Of a DNA stretch of 64,000 nucleotides, positions 25,802-33,834 are shown one piece after another. This stretch comes from Fibrella aquatilis (GTDB taxonomy: Bacteria; Bacteroidota; Bacteroidia; Cytophagales; Spirosomataceae). The stretch lies in NCBI RefSeq assembly GCF_017353255.1, contig NZ_JAFMYU010000003.1, positions 1-64,000 on the forward strand. The letters run 5' to 3'. The notes beneath the pieces are model-generated. The model had not been told where the DNA came from. It made no database searches and was given only the letters and a program-made list of their open reading frames with translations. The translations under genes and the position numbers were made by a program. Position 1 is the stretch's first letter. Each line of letters starts with the position of its first letter.

Positions 25802-27031
25802 ATGCAACAACTCATCTACCCAGCCTTGCTGCTGGGCTTACTTGGCGCGGCTGGTTGCCAATCGTCGACCAAGAAAACAGATGCCAATATGGCCAATACC
25901 CCCGCCGCCGACGCGCCCAGTGCCGATTCGGTGGCCAGCGCCACCAACATCGACACCACCGCGCTGACCTACAAGCTCCCTAATCCAGAGGCCTTCGAGA
26001 CCATCATCGACGGTAAGAAAACGACGTTATACGTGCTGAAGGGGAAAGGCATCGACGTGGCCATCACCAATTACGGTGCCCGTCTGGTGGGACTGATCGT
26101 GCCCGACAAAGCCGGCAAGCCCACTGACGTAGTCATGGGCTTTGGTACGATAGAGGCCTACAAAAAAGCTCACGAGGCGTTCTACGGGCCTGTTGTGGGG
26201 CGGGTGGGTAACCGCATCGCCAAGGGCACCTTTGTGCTGAACGGCAAAACCTATAAAACCGAACTGAATAACAACGGCAACACCCTCCACGGTGGGCCGA
26301 GTGGTTTTCATACCCGCGTCTGGGACGCCAAACAGTTGAACCCCCACACCTTGCAGCTGACCTATGTGGCCAAAGACGGCGAGGGCGGTTTCCCCGGAAC
26401 GCTTACCGCCACCGTAACCTATTCAATTGATGAATCGGTGGCTGGACAACCCGGCCTGAAGATCGACTACAAAGCCACCACCGACAAGCCAACGCCGGTG
26501 AACCCCACCAGCCATGCGTTTTTTAACCTCAACGGCGAAGGCAGCGGCACAGTCAACAACCACATCCTGCGCATCGACGCCGACCGGTATTCGGCGGTTG
26601 ATAAGGGGTTGATTCCGCAGGGGGAGCCTGTTTCGGTGGCCAATACACCCTTCGATTTTCGGAAGCCTACAGCCATTGGTGCACGTATCGACACCAAAAA
26701 CGAGCAGTTGACTTTTGGCAAGGGCTATGACCACAACTGGGTACTGAACCACAAAATGGGCACCCTCGGCACCGTGGCCGACGTGGTTGGCGATAAATCG
26801 GGCATTAAGATGACGGTGTTGACTACTGAGCCGGGCCTGCAATTCTACGGCGGCAATTTTTTCACGGCCAACGATAGGGGCAAATATGGTAGAGCTGCCA
26901 ATTTCCGCGAGGGGCTGGCCCTGGAGACGCAACACTACCCCGACTCGCCCAACCACCCCAGCTACCCAACCACCATCCTGAAACCCGGCCAGACCTACAC
27001 CCAGACTACGGTGTATCGGTTTGGGAAGTAA
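25802..27031 (+). CDS. galM: Aldose 1-epimerase, secreted lipoprotein
   Basis: A 409-residue protein started at ATG 25802; a TTG at 25790 would add four residues. Lipobox GAAGC near residue 19 predicts export and lipidation, then a short Ala/Ser linker. The GalM beta-sandwich follows, with catalytic His in NPTSHAFFNLNG and Glu in GLALETQHYPDSPNH. It interconverts alpha and beta anomers of aldoses such as galactose or glucose. A lipidated GalM suggests action at the cell surface or periplasm on sugars freed from polysaccharides. Confidence 0.93.
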   Translation: MQQLIYPALLLGLLGAAGCQSSTKKTDANMANTPAADAPSADSVASATNIDTTALTYKLPNPEAFETIIDGKKTTLYVLKGKGIDVAITNYGARLVGLIVPDKAGKPTDVVMGFGTIEAYKKAHEAFYGPVVGRVGNRIAKGTFVLNGKTYKTELNNNGNTLHGGPSGFHTRVWDAKQLNPHTLQLTYVAKDGEGGFPGTLTATVTYSIDESVAGQPGLKIDYKATTDKPTPVNPTSHAFFNLNGEGSGTVNNHILRIDADRYSAVDKGLIPQGEPVSVANTPFDFRKPTAIGARIDTKNEQLTFGKGYDHNWVLNHKMGTLGTVADVVGDKSGIKMTVLTTEPGLQFYGGNFFTANDRGKYGRAANFREGLALETQHYPDSPNHPSYPTTILKPGQTYTQTTVYRFGK

Positions 27032-27054
27032 GGTTTAAACTTTAAACCTTACTT
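27026..27054. repeat. Palindrome carrying the stop codons of two convergent genes
   Basis: AAGTAAGGTTTAAA and its reverse complement flank a single C. TAA of the epimerase gene (27029-27031) and TAA of the minus-strand gene (27051-27049) are both inside, so each protein ends in Lys-stop from the same palindrome. Confidence 0.85.
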
Positions 27055-27342
27055 CTGCTTCTTCTCCGCCGAATGGATGTCACGGAAGTGACTCATGATG
27101 CGGCTCCAGAAGCGTTTGCCGGGGGCATCTTTTTTGGGTGTCTTTGCCAGGCCGACTTCTGGCGAGGATTTAGCTGGTGTACGAACCTCAGTAGGTTTGG
27201 GGCGGGTGGTGGCATGGGTGGCCTCCTGTACTGGCCGGTTTACTGACTGCGACGGTGAAGCCAACGTCGGCAACGTTGACGTGAAGTAAAGGCCGCTTGC
27301 CAGGATACAAACAGCCACGTGACCCAATAAAGCGCGTTTCAT
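27049..27342 (-). CDS. Small secreted or anchored basic protein of unknown function
   Basis: A 97-residue protein started at 27342 (MKRALLGHVAVCILASG); an upstream ATG at 27396 would add 18 residues before the signal segment. One hydrophobic segment is followed by a Pro/Thr/Lys-rich linker and a basic tail (KRFWSRIMSHFRDIHSAEKK). No family recognised. It shares a palindromic 3' end with galM. Confidence 0.55.
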   Translation of the reverse strand: MKRALLGHVAVCILASGLYFTSTLPTLASPSQSVNRPVQEATHATTRPKPTEVRTPAKSSPEVGLAKTPKKDAPGKRFWSRIMSHFRDIHSAEKKQK

Positions 27343-27538
27343 AGGAAAAGTATTTTTTATGCTGCGGTTAGGCATTTTCTCAGTTACAATCAGCAAGATA
27401 TATTTAAAAGACGAAATAAATGTATGGACATTGTGTCATTCGTGAAATTTAATGCCAATTTATTCACGACATAAGTCAATACTGTCGGTACATCAAATTG
27501 GGCAAAACGGGCCATGCAGGCTGCTACGCCCGAAGTAG

Positions 27539-27546
27539 TATCTTTG
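27539..27546 (+). promoter_or_regulatory. Candidate ffh -7 box
   Basis: TATCTTTG matches TAnnTTTG exactly and lies 7 bases before the ffh ATG, implying a very short leader. No clear -33 box at the usual distance. Confidence 0.45.
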
Positions 27547-27553
27547 TCGTATT

Positions 27554-28873
27554 ATGTTCGAGAACCTACAGAATAAGCTTGATAAGGCGTTTAAGACCCT
27601 GAAAGGGCAGGGGCGCATTACCGAAATTAACGTTGCCGCGACAATCAAAGAGGTGCGCCGCGCCCTTACCGACGCCGACGTAAACTACAAGGTCGCCAAA
27701 GACGTGACCGACCGTGTGAAGCAGAAAGCACTCGACCGCAAAGTGCTTATTGCCGTTGAGCCGGGGCAACTGTTTGTCAAGATCGTACAGGAGGAACTGA
27801 CCGATCTGATGGGCAGCGAGGCCAAACCGATCAACCTCAAAGGCGACCCCGCCATTATCCTCATTGCCGGGTTGCAGGGGTCGGGTAAGACCACGTTTTC
27901 GGGTAAGCTGGCCGCCTACATCAAAAAGCAGGGCAAGAACGTACTGCTGGTGGCTGCTGATATTTACCGCCCCGCCGCCATTGACCAACTCAAGGTGTTG
28001 GGTGAGCAGGTAGGCGTAGAGGTGTTTGCGGAGCCGGACAACAAGAACGCCGTTTCTATCGTGACCAACGCCCTGGCCCACGCCAAACGCACCAACAAGA
28101 AGGTCGTGATCGTGGATACAGCTGGTCGTCTGGCCGTAGATGAGGTGATGATGCAGGAGATCGAGGACGTGAAAAAAGCCCTCAACCCATCGGAAACGCT
28201 ATTTGTGGTCGATTCCATGACCGGGCAGGACGCCGTAAACACCGCCAAGACCTTTAATGATCGCCTCGACTTCGACGGCGTGGTGCTCACCAAACTCGAC
28301 GGTGACTCGCGGGGTGGCGCGGCCCTGTCGATCCGGGCGGTGGTGAACAAGCCGATCAAGTTTATGAGCACTGGCGAGAAGATGGATGCCCTCGACATCT
28401 TCTATCCCGACCGGATGGCCAGCCGGATTCTGGGCATGGGCGACGTGATCTCGCTGGTGGAGCGGGCGCAGCAGGCCTTTGACGACGACGAAGCTCGCCG
28501 TATCAACGCCAAGATGCGGAAGAACCAGTTCGACTTCAACGACTTCCTGAGTCAGTTGCAGCAGATCAAGAAGATGGGCAATATCAAAGACCTGCTCGGC
28601 ATGATTCCCGGTATGGGCAAGATGGTGAAAGACCTCGACCTCGATAACCAGTCATTTGCCCCCATCGAAGCCATCATCAGCTCGATGACGCCCAAAGAGC
28701 GCGAACGCCCCGACATCATTGACACAAGCCGCAAAAAGCGTATTGCCGCTGGTTCAGGCACTGACGTTCAGCAGGTTACAAACCTGTTGAAGCAGTTTGA
28801 CGAGATGCGGAAGATGATGAAAAAAATGAACAACATGCAGGCATCCGGCAAAATGCCGAAGATGATGCGGTGA
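27554..28873 (+). CDS. ffh: Signal recognition particle GTPase Ffh
   Basis: A 439-residue SRP54 protein: helical N domain, G domain with P-loop GLQGSGKTTFSGKLA near residues 107-121, DTAGRL, and TKLDGDSRGGA, then the methionine-rich M domain (MGNIKDLLGMIPGMGKMVKD and a tail with many Met and Lys). It binds SRP RNA and signal sequences and delivers ribosomes to FtsY. The tail MRKMMKKMNNMQ is typical. The stop codon directly precedes a 55-base-arm inverted repeat. Confidence 0.97.
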   Translation: MFENLQNKLDKAFKTLKGQGRITEINVAATIKEVRRALTDADVNYKVAKDVTDRVKQKALDRKVLIAVEPGQLFVKIVQEELTDLMGSEAKPINLKGDPAIILIAGLQGSGKTTFSGKLAAYIKKQGKNVLLVAADIYRPAAIDQLKVLGEQVGVEVFAEPDNKNAVSIVTNALAHAKRTNKKVVIVDTAGRLAVDEVMMQEIEDVKKALNPSETLFVVDSMTGQDAVNTAKTFNDRLDFDGVVLTKLDGDSRGGAALSIRAVVNKPIKFMSTGEKMDALDIFYPDRMASRILGMGDVISLVERAQQAFDDDEARRINAKMRKNQFDFNDFLSQLQQIKKMGNIKDLLGMIPGMGKMVKDLDLDNQSFAPIEAIISSMTPKERERPDIIDTSRKKRIAAGSGTDVQQVTNLLKQFDEMRKMMKKMNNMQASGKMPKMMR

Positions 28874-28876
28874 AGA

Positions 28877-29015
28877 GAATGTACAATGAATAATCGGTCC
28901 GCCGATGCGGTACAATGAACAATGGCTTCGCGTATTACCCAGAGCCGCACTGGCGGACCGGCGAAGCCATTGTTCATTGTACCGCATCGGCGGACCGATT
29001 ATTCATTGTACATTC
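28877..29015. repeat. Long inverted repeat with perfect 55-base arms
   Basis: Arms 28877-28931 and 28961-29015 are perfect reverse complements. Each arm is a mosaic: GAATGTACAATGAATAATC, then core GGTCCGCCGATGCGG, then TACAATGAACAATGGCTTCGC. The 29-base loop holds a second, divergent core copy (GCCGCACTGGCGGACCGG). It lies between the ffh stop and the next ATG at 29035. Confidence 0.95.
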
Positions 29016-29034
29016 TTTAACTACTCCCACTCAC

Positions 29035-29475
29035 ATGAAACTACTTCTCCTTCTATTCCTTTTCCCCGCCGTGGCGTTTGGTCAGGCGTCGGTGGCATAT
29101 TACCCGTTCAACAACCTGTTTACGGTCAGTACCAACCCGAATAATCCCGTTTGGCTGGATGCCCGGTTGCAGACCAACTCGCTTTTCGATGGGTTGAGCA
29201 CTACTTTTTGCCCGATGGTCAACGTGAGCCGTACCGAGCAGACTACCTATTACGTAGGTGGGGGAGTCAGGCTCACGGCACTCAATGCGTTGGTGGGCGA
29301 TAAGGTGCTGGATGGCTATTCGCTGCACGTGGGCGTGCGGGTGGCCCCTGTAATGACCATGCCCAACCTCCGGGTGGCGTTTGAACTGTCGCCCTCCGCC
29401 GCTGCCAATTTCAAGTCGGGTGTCTTCTATTCGTACCTGGGCATCGTTTATCAATTCACGAAGCGAGGAAAATAA
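29035..29475 (+). CDS. Small secreted beta-barrel-like protein
   Basis: A 146-residue protein started at 29035 (MKLLLLLFLFPAVAFGQ), which gives a clean signal peptide; longer readings begin inside the inverted repeat. The mature part is made of amphipathic strands (TYYVGGGVRLTAL, YSLHVGVRVAPVM) and ends YLGIVYQFTKRGK, with a terminal aromatic strand like small outer-membrane barrels. No family recognised. Confidence 0.7.
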   Translation: MKLLLLLFLFPAVAFGQASVAYYPFNNLFTVSTNPNNPVWLDARLQTNSLFDGLSTTFCPMVNVSRTEQTTYYVGGGVRLTALNALVGDKVLDGYSLHVGVRVAPVMTMPNLRVAFELSPSAAANFKSGVFYSYLGIVYQFTKRGK

Positions 29476-29560
29476 GTGGTAAGTGCTGGGTGGTAAGTGG
29501 TGAGTTTGCTTCCGCCAGAACAGTTACGCTGGCGGAAGCAAACTCACCACTTACCACTTA
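29473..29560. repeat. Intergenic inverted repeat with GCTTCCGCCAG core and AAGTGGTA arms
   Basis: GGTGGTAAGTGGTGAG plus TTTGCTTCCGCCAG (29489-29518) is mirrored by 29529-29557 around a 10-base loop. The left side has an extra TAAGTGGTAAGTGC copy that begins on the stop codon (TAA) of the preceding gene. The core is shared with 14213 and 33738. Confidence 0.9.
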
Positions 29561-29577
29561 TTTTAATGCAATTTTAC

Positions 29578-29608
29578 CCCGTTTGGCTCCACGTTAAACG
29601 GGTTTTTT
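29578..29608 (+). terminator. Intrinsic terminator
   Basis: CCCGTTT pairs with AAACGGG around an 11-base loop, followed by six T. It lies after the mosaic element, so that element is not needed as the terminator here. Confidence 0.75.
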
Positions 29609-29644
29609 GCGTTATAGGTATAGTGCTTTAAACAACAAACCTCA

Positions 29645-31102
29645 ATGATCAGAAAACCTATTTTACTTCAGCTTTCATTGCTGCTGGCTCTAGCCGGTTC
29701 GGGCCTGCTGACCTCGTGCAAGAAAAATACCGACGTAGTCAATCCAGTTACTACCCCCACTAGTAGTAGCACAACGGCCACCGACAGTTATGTGAATAAT
29801 TGGATCCTGACCAATATGAAGGATTATTATTATTGGACAGATAAAATTCCGGCGAACCCTGACAAGACTCTGAAACCCGCTGATTTCTTCTATTCGCTGC
29901 TTTACGACTACGGTAATACAGCCAATACTCAGCGTGACCGCTTCTCCTGGATTCAGGAAAGTGCAACCGAGTTACAGGCACTATTGAGCGGTGAGTCGAA
30001 GACGACGGGCCTTGATTTTACCCTTGTCCGCACCGCCGAAGGGTCAACCGATGTGGTTGGGGTTGTGACGTATGTATTGCCCGGGTCACCAGCCGACAAA
30101 GCAGGTATCAAGCGTAATGACATGTTCTTTTCGGTCAATGGTATCACACTGACTACAGATCAGGCTACATTAAATAAAGCTTTTGCTGATGAGTCGGTCA
30201 CGCAGACGTATGGCTTTGCCAGCGTTCAGAACGGGGCTATAGTAAAGACTGCTGTTACCAAATCGGTAACGCCGGTTGTGTTTCAGGAAGACCCAATTTT
30301 TAAAGATTCGGTCTACACCGACGGGTCCCGTAAGATTGCTTACCTGATGTACAATCAGTTTGTTCCCGGCCCTAACGGTTCAGGAACGACAGCCTATGAC
30401 AACCGTCTCGATGCCATTTTTGGTAAGTTTAAAGCACAGGGAGTCAATGAGTTAATTCTTGATCTACGCTACAACGGTGGGGGAGCCGTGACCTCGGCAA
30501 CCAAACTGGCAAGCCTGATTGTGAAGGGTGTGAATGGCCAGACTAAAGTGCCATTTGGGCGGTCGGAATACAACAGTCTGCTTACGGCTGCCTATAGGCA
30601 ACAGTATGGTGATGATGCTTTCTATTACTATTTCGATAACCCAGCGAATAACATCGGCAGTCAACTCTCGCGCGTGTATGTGATGACCACCCGTCGTACG
30701 GCATCTGCCAGCGAACTGGTCATAAACGGCTTACGACCCTTCATGACGGTCAATACGATCGGTTCGACATCGTATGGCAAGAACGTAGGTTCGCAGACGA
30801 TCACCGACAAGAAAAACAAGGATAACAAATGGGGTATGCAGCCTATTGTTCTTAAAATATTCAACAAAAACAATGAGTCTGATTACTCAACCGGTTTTGT
30901 TCCAACGGTGGCAGTAAGCGAACCTTACGGAGCGTTAGTGCCCATTGGTGACCTCCGTGACCCCTTCCTGGCAACGGCTATTAATCATATGAAAGGATTA
31001 ACGGGCGGACGCATTGCGGCTGGGCCTGACTTGACCGTTGGTTCATCAGATGCATTCAGACCGAACGCTAATAACATGTACGTTGAACTGCCTAAGCGCT
31101 AG
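29645..31102 (+). CDS. S41 family peptidase (C-terminal processing type) lipoprotein
   Basis: A 485-residue lipoprotein (lipobox LLTSC) with a Thr/Ser linker, a PDZ domain at about residues 130-190 (VVGVVTYVLPGSPADKAGI) and the S41 protease domain. The catalytic Ser segment is RTASASELVINGLRP, and LILDLRYNGGG precedes it. The family cleaves C-terminal tails or misfolded proteins, here probably in the periplasm or at the surface. GC content is lower than that of neighbouring genes. It converges with the T9SS cargo gene, leaving one base between the stop codons. Confidence 0.93.
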   Translation: MIRKPILLQLSLLLALAGSGLLTSCKKNTDVVNPVTTPTSSSTTATDSYVNNWILTNMKDYYYWTDKIPANPDKTLKPADFFYSLLYDYGNTANTQRDRFSWIQESATELQALLSGESKTTGLDFTLVRTAEGSTDVVGVVTYVLPGSPADKAGIKRNDMFFSVNGITLTTDQATLNKAFADESVTQTYGFASVQNGAIVKTAVTKSVTPVVFQEDPIFKDSVYTDGSRKIAYLMYNQFVPGPNGSGTTAYDNRLDAIFGKFKAQGVNELILDLRYNGGGAVTSATKLASLIVKGVNGQTKVPFGRSEYNSLLTAAYRQQYGDDAFYYYFDNPANNIGSQLSRVYVMTTRRTASASELVINGLRPFMTVNTIGSTSYGKNVGSQTITDKKNKDNKWGMQPIVLKIFNKNNESDYSTGFVPTVAVSEPYGALVPIGDLRDPFLATAINHMKGLTGGRIAAGPDLTVGSSDAFRPNANNMYVELPKR

Positions 31103-31103
31103 C

Positions 31104-32471
31104 CTACTGAACTAGTACGCGCCGCGTTAGCCGGACGGTTCCGGTGGTGGCGGTGAGCAAATAAACGCCCGGTGGAAGGCGATGCTGCGGTAGTAGCGTC
31201 ATCTGTCCGTCGGGCGTTTCGCTTGTCTGGCAGGGGAGATGCTGACCGGTAAGGGTGGCGAGTTGGTAGTCGGCACCGGGTAGCTGCTGGGGTAGGAGCG
31301 TGAGACGGTCGCCGGAACTGGGATTGGTCAGGATGGTTAGCCCCGGCAGTTGGTCATCGACAGTTACAGCTACCGGGTGGCTCAGCGTAGAAAGGCCGTC
31401 TGCCTGTATGTGCCTGATACGGTAATAACTCTGTCCCGGCAGGGGCTTGGCATCGGTATGGCCGAAGTAGCGCTGGTCTGGGAAAGGCGTCTGGAAGCCA
31501 ATTTGTGCCCATTCCCGCGCATCTCGACTTCGTTCTACTACAAAACTGCCTTCAGCACCAGATGTAGGCAGTTGCCAACTCAGGTCTACCCGCCCCCCAT
31601 TGACCACCGCCCGAAAGCTGGTGAGTGTCACGGGTAATTGCCCGCTCACATCCCGAAACCAGAAGTCGTCGAGACGAAAACGCCCAGTACCATTATAATG
31701 GAGATACTTAAAGTTTAGTAGCGGTATGGTAGGCGTTAAGGCATCAATTTCATCAAAAACTCGTGTACCGTCTACCCAAACATCCCATTTTCCATTGGCC
31801 AATGTCTCTGAAATTGGTCCACTAGGGGGTTTTAAGTAATGTAATGTGCCACCAGCTCGATTTAGAATCCATGTAATATCGTGCTTACCAACATAGTAGG
31901 ATGAATTTCCTGAACCACTAGCATTAACCCATCGCAGTGCCCATCGCAGTCTGGATACACTCGGTTCGTTTCGTACATTGACATTTAACCGCGCAAAGGT
32001 TTGATCATTATCTGGGTCTGATCCATTGCCGGCATATTTAGGTCCTTTACCTACATAAAAGCCAAGTGCACCTTCACTGGTATTAGCTTCTGAAGAGAAT
32101 GACCCATCTAGCGAGAACTGTATATAAAAACTTTTTGGTTCAGGGCTAAAATCTGCGCTATAGGTAGCATGCATAGTTCCAGGCGCGAAAGTCGCTCCCC
32201 CTAGATCGGTTGGTCGAAATGTCTCTAGCGTACCCGTAACGAGAGTTCCGCCACTAGTTATAGAGATAGTACTGACAACCGAAGCAGAAATGCCGGGTGT
32301 ACTTACACCGATGCTCGTGAACTTGCTATCGCTTGGCGTAGCTGCATCAACATAATCAATAACGTTGCTGCCTGCTGAGAAATCCTGTTTGAAATACGTT
32401 GTTGGCTGTGCTTCGGCAACAGACGTAAACATGCTGAGAATGACCAAAAGCGAGACCAATTTCATGTACAA
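31104..32471 (-). CDS. Secreted protein with type IX secretion sorting tail
   Basis: A 455-residue protein with a signal peptide ending near AEAQ (residue 22). The N-terminal ~260 residues form a beta-rich domain with Thr/Ser-rich strands. A fibronectin-like segment follows (VTLTSFRAVVNGGRVDLSWQ), and the last ~80 residues match the T9SS type A sorting domain (ILTNPSSGDRLTLL, LPPGVYLLTATTGTVRLTRR). It is likely displayed on or released from the cell surface by the gliding-associated secretion system. The N-terminal half is AT-richer than the C-terminal half. Its ligand is unknown. Confidence 0.88.
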   Translation of the reverse strand: MYMKLVSLLVILSMFTSVAEAQPTTYFKQDFSAGSNVIDYVDAATPSDSKFTSIGVSTPGISASVVSTISITSGGTLVTGTLETFRPTDLGGATFAPGTMHATYSADFSPEPKSFYIQFSLDGSFSSEANTSEGALGFYVGKGPKYAGNGSDPDNDQTFARLNVNVRNEPSVSRLRWALRWVNASGSGNSSYYVGKHDITWILNRAGGTLHYLKPPSGPISETLANGKWDVWVDGTRVFDEIDALTPTIPLLNFKYLHYNGTGRFRLDDFWFRDVSGQLPVTLTSFRAVVNGGRVDLSWQLPTSGAEGSFVVERSRDAREWAQIGFQTPFPDQRYFGHTDAKPLPGQSYYRIRHIQADGLSTLSHPVAVTVDDQLPGLTILTNPSSGDRLTLLPQQLPGADYQLATLTGQHLPCQTSETPDGQMTLLPQHRLPPGVYLLTATTGTVRLTRRVLVQ

Positions 32472-32528
32472 GTATTTATCGGTATAAATACCTGCAAACT
32501 ATTGTATTTCAGTAACTATACAAAATGG

Positions 32529-33716
32529 CTAGTAAGTAAAAATACCAAAGTCGCTCTTGATCGTTACCTGCTTACCCTTGTGCGCTTCTACATGGCCAAC
32601 CACCTGCGCGTCGATCCCAAATGAGCGCGACACATTGATGACGGTTTGGGCGTGGCGGGGGTGCAGGTAGATTTCCATTCGGTGGCCCATGTTGAAGACT
32701 TTATACATTTCCTGCCAGGGCGTGTGGCTCTCCTCCTGAATGAGCGCAAACAGGGGCGGCACCGGAAACAGGTTGTCTTTGATGATGTGCAGGTTCTCTA
32801 CAAAGTGCAGCACCTTGGTCTGCGCCCCACCCGAACAATGCACCATGCCGTAGATGTCGCCGCGCAGTTGATCCAGCAGCGTTTTTATCACCGGGGCATA
32901 CGTCCGTGTGGGTGAGAGAATGAGCTTGCCAACAGACATTGGACCTTGAACGTTAGACGCTGGATGCTGAACCTCAATGAGTTCGGTCAAGTTTTTACTG
33001 CCGCTGTAAATCAGAGATTTGTCAATGGCGGGGTCGAAGCTTTCGGGATATTTGGCGGCGAGGTTGTGGGCCAGTACGTCGTGGCGGGCGGAGGTGAGGC
33101 CGTTGCTGCCCATGCCGCCGTTGTACTCGGTTTCGTAGGTGGCCTGCCCAAAAGACGCCAGTCCCACAATGACGTCGCCGGGGCGGATGCCATCGTTGCT
33201 GATCACGTCGGCGCGGCGCATCCGGGCAATCACGGTGCTATCCACAATGATGGTGCGGACCAGATCGCCCACGTCGGCGGTTTCGCCACCGGTGCTGTAG
33301 ATGTCGATGCCGTGGTCGCGGAGCATCTGCAAAACTTCTTCGGTGCCGTTGATGATTTCGGCAACGACCTCGCCGGGGATCAGGTTTTTGTTCCGCCCAA
33401 TGGTGCTGGAAAGCAGCATGGGGCCGGTGGCACCCACGCAGAGCAGGTCGTCGGTGTTCATGACAACGGCGTCTTGCGCAATGCCCTTCCAGACACTCAG
33501 ATCGCCGGTTTCGCGCCAGTACAGATACGCCAGCGACGATTTGGTACCGGCCCCGTCGGCGTGCATGATGGTGCAGAAATCGGGGTCAGCGGCCAGAATG
33601 TCGGGCACGATTTTGCAAAACGCTTTGGGAAAAAGCCCTTTGTCGAGGCGGGCAATGGCGTTGTGCACGTCTTCTTTGTCAGCAGAAACGCCCCGTTGGG
33701 CATAGCGGTCAGTCAT
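32529..33716 (-). CDS. purM: Phosphoribosylformylglycinamidine cyclo-ligase (AIR synthase)
   Basis: A 395-residue AIR synthase, started at 33716 (MTDRYAQRGVSADK); a longer reading from 33812 translates the inverted repeat upstream. It closes the imidazole ring of FGAM with ATP in purine synthesis. Visible motifs are HADGAGTKSSLAYL, TGGETADVGDLVRT and GGAQTKVLHFVENLH. Between NLTELIE and VGKLILSPTRTYAPV lies a 13-residue segment, VQHPASNVQGPMS. Its DNA resembles the words of the 56265 inverted repeat, so it looks like an in-frame repeat insertion in a surface loop. Confidence 0.93.
   Translation of the reverse strand: MTDRYAQRGVSADKEDVHNAIARLDKGLFPKAFCKIVPDILAADPDFCTIMHADGAGTKSSLAYLYWRETGDLSVWKGIAQDAVVMNTDDLLCVGATGPMLLSSTIGRNKNLIPGEVVAEIINGTEEVLQMLRDHGIDIYSTGGETADVGDLVRTIIVDSTVIARMRRADVISNDGIRPGDVIVGLASFGQATYETEYNGGMGSNGLTSARHDVLAHNLAAKYPESFDPAIDKSLIYSGSKNLTELIEVQHPASNVQGPMSVGKLILSPTRTYAPVIKTLLDQLRGDIYGMVHCSGGAQTKVLHFVENLHIIKDNLFPVPPLFALIQEESHTPWQEMYKVFNMGHRMEIYLHPRHAQTVINVSRSFGIDAQVVGHVEAHKGKQVTIKSDFGIFTY
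32934..32972 (-). repeat. Repeat-word insertion inside purM
   Basis: The minus-strand DNA CAGCATCCAGCGTCTAAC, then GTTCAAGGTCCAATGTCT, has the same word style as the arms of the 56265-56340 element (shared CAGCATC and CGTCTAAC). Length is 39 bases (13 codons), so the frame is kept. No matching second arm is visible nearby. Confidence 0.55.
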
Positions 33717-33737
33717 GGGGGCAAAGGTAAGAAAGGG

Positions 33738-33834
33738 AGTGGTGAGTGCTGAGTGGTAAACGATGAGTTTGCTGCCGCAAGCGTAGTACTCTGGCGGAAG
33801 CAAACTCATCACTCATCACTCAGCACTCAATACT
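33738..33834. repeat. Intergenic inverted repeat with GCTGCCGC/CTGGCGGAAGC core
   Basis: GTGGTGAGTGCTGAGTGG, then AAACGATGAGTTTGCTGCCGC, on the left is mirrored by CTGGCGGAAGCAAACTCATC and CACTCATCACTCAGCACTCA on the right. The stop codon (TGA) and penultimate codons of the minus-strand oxidoreductase gene (33827) are within the right arm. It separates that gene from purM. Confidence 0.88.

Noticed and set aside
28877-29015. Insertion sequence ends around a lost transposase
   Set aside because: The arms are perfect and the 29-base interior is too short to hold a gene; no transposase fragment is visible in the window.
33717-33812. A longer purM reading starting at 33812
   Set aside because: The extra residues are translated from the inverted-repeat arms; the conserved AIR synthase start is MTDRYAQRG at 33716.
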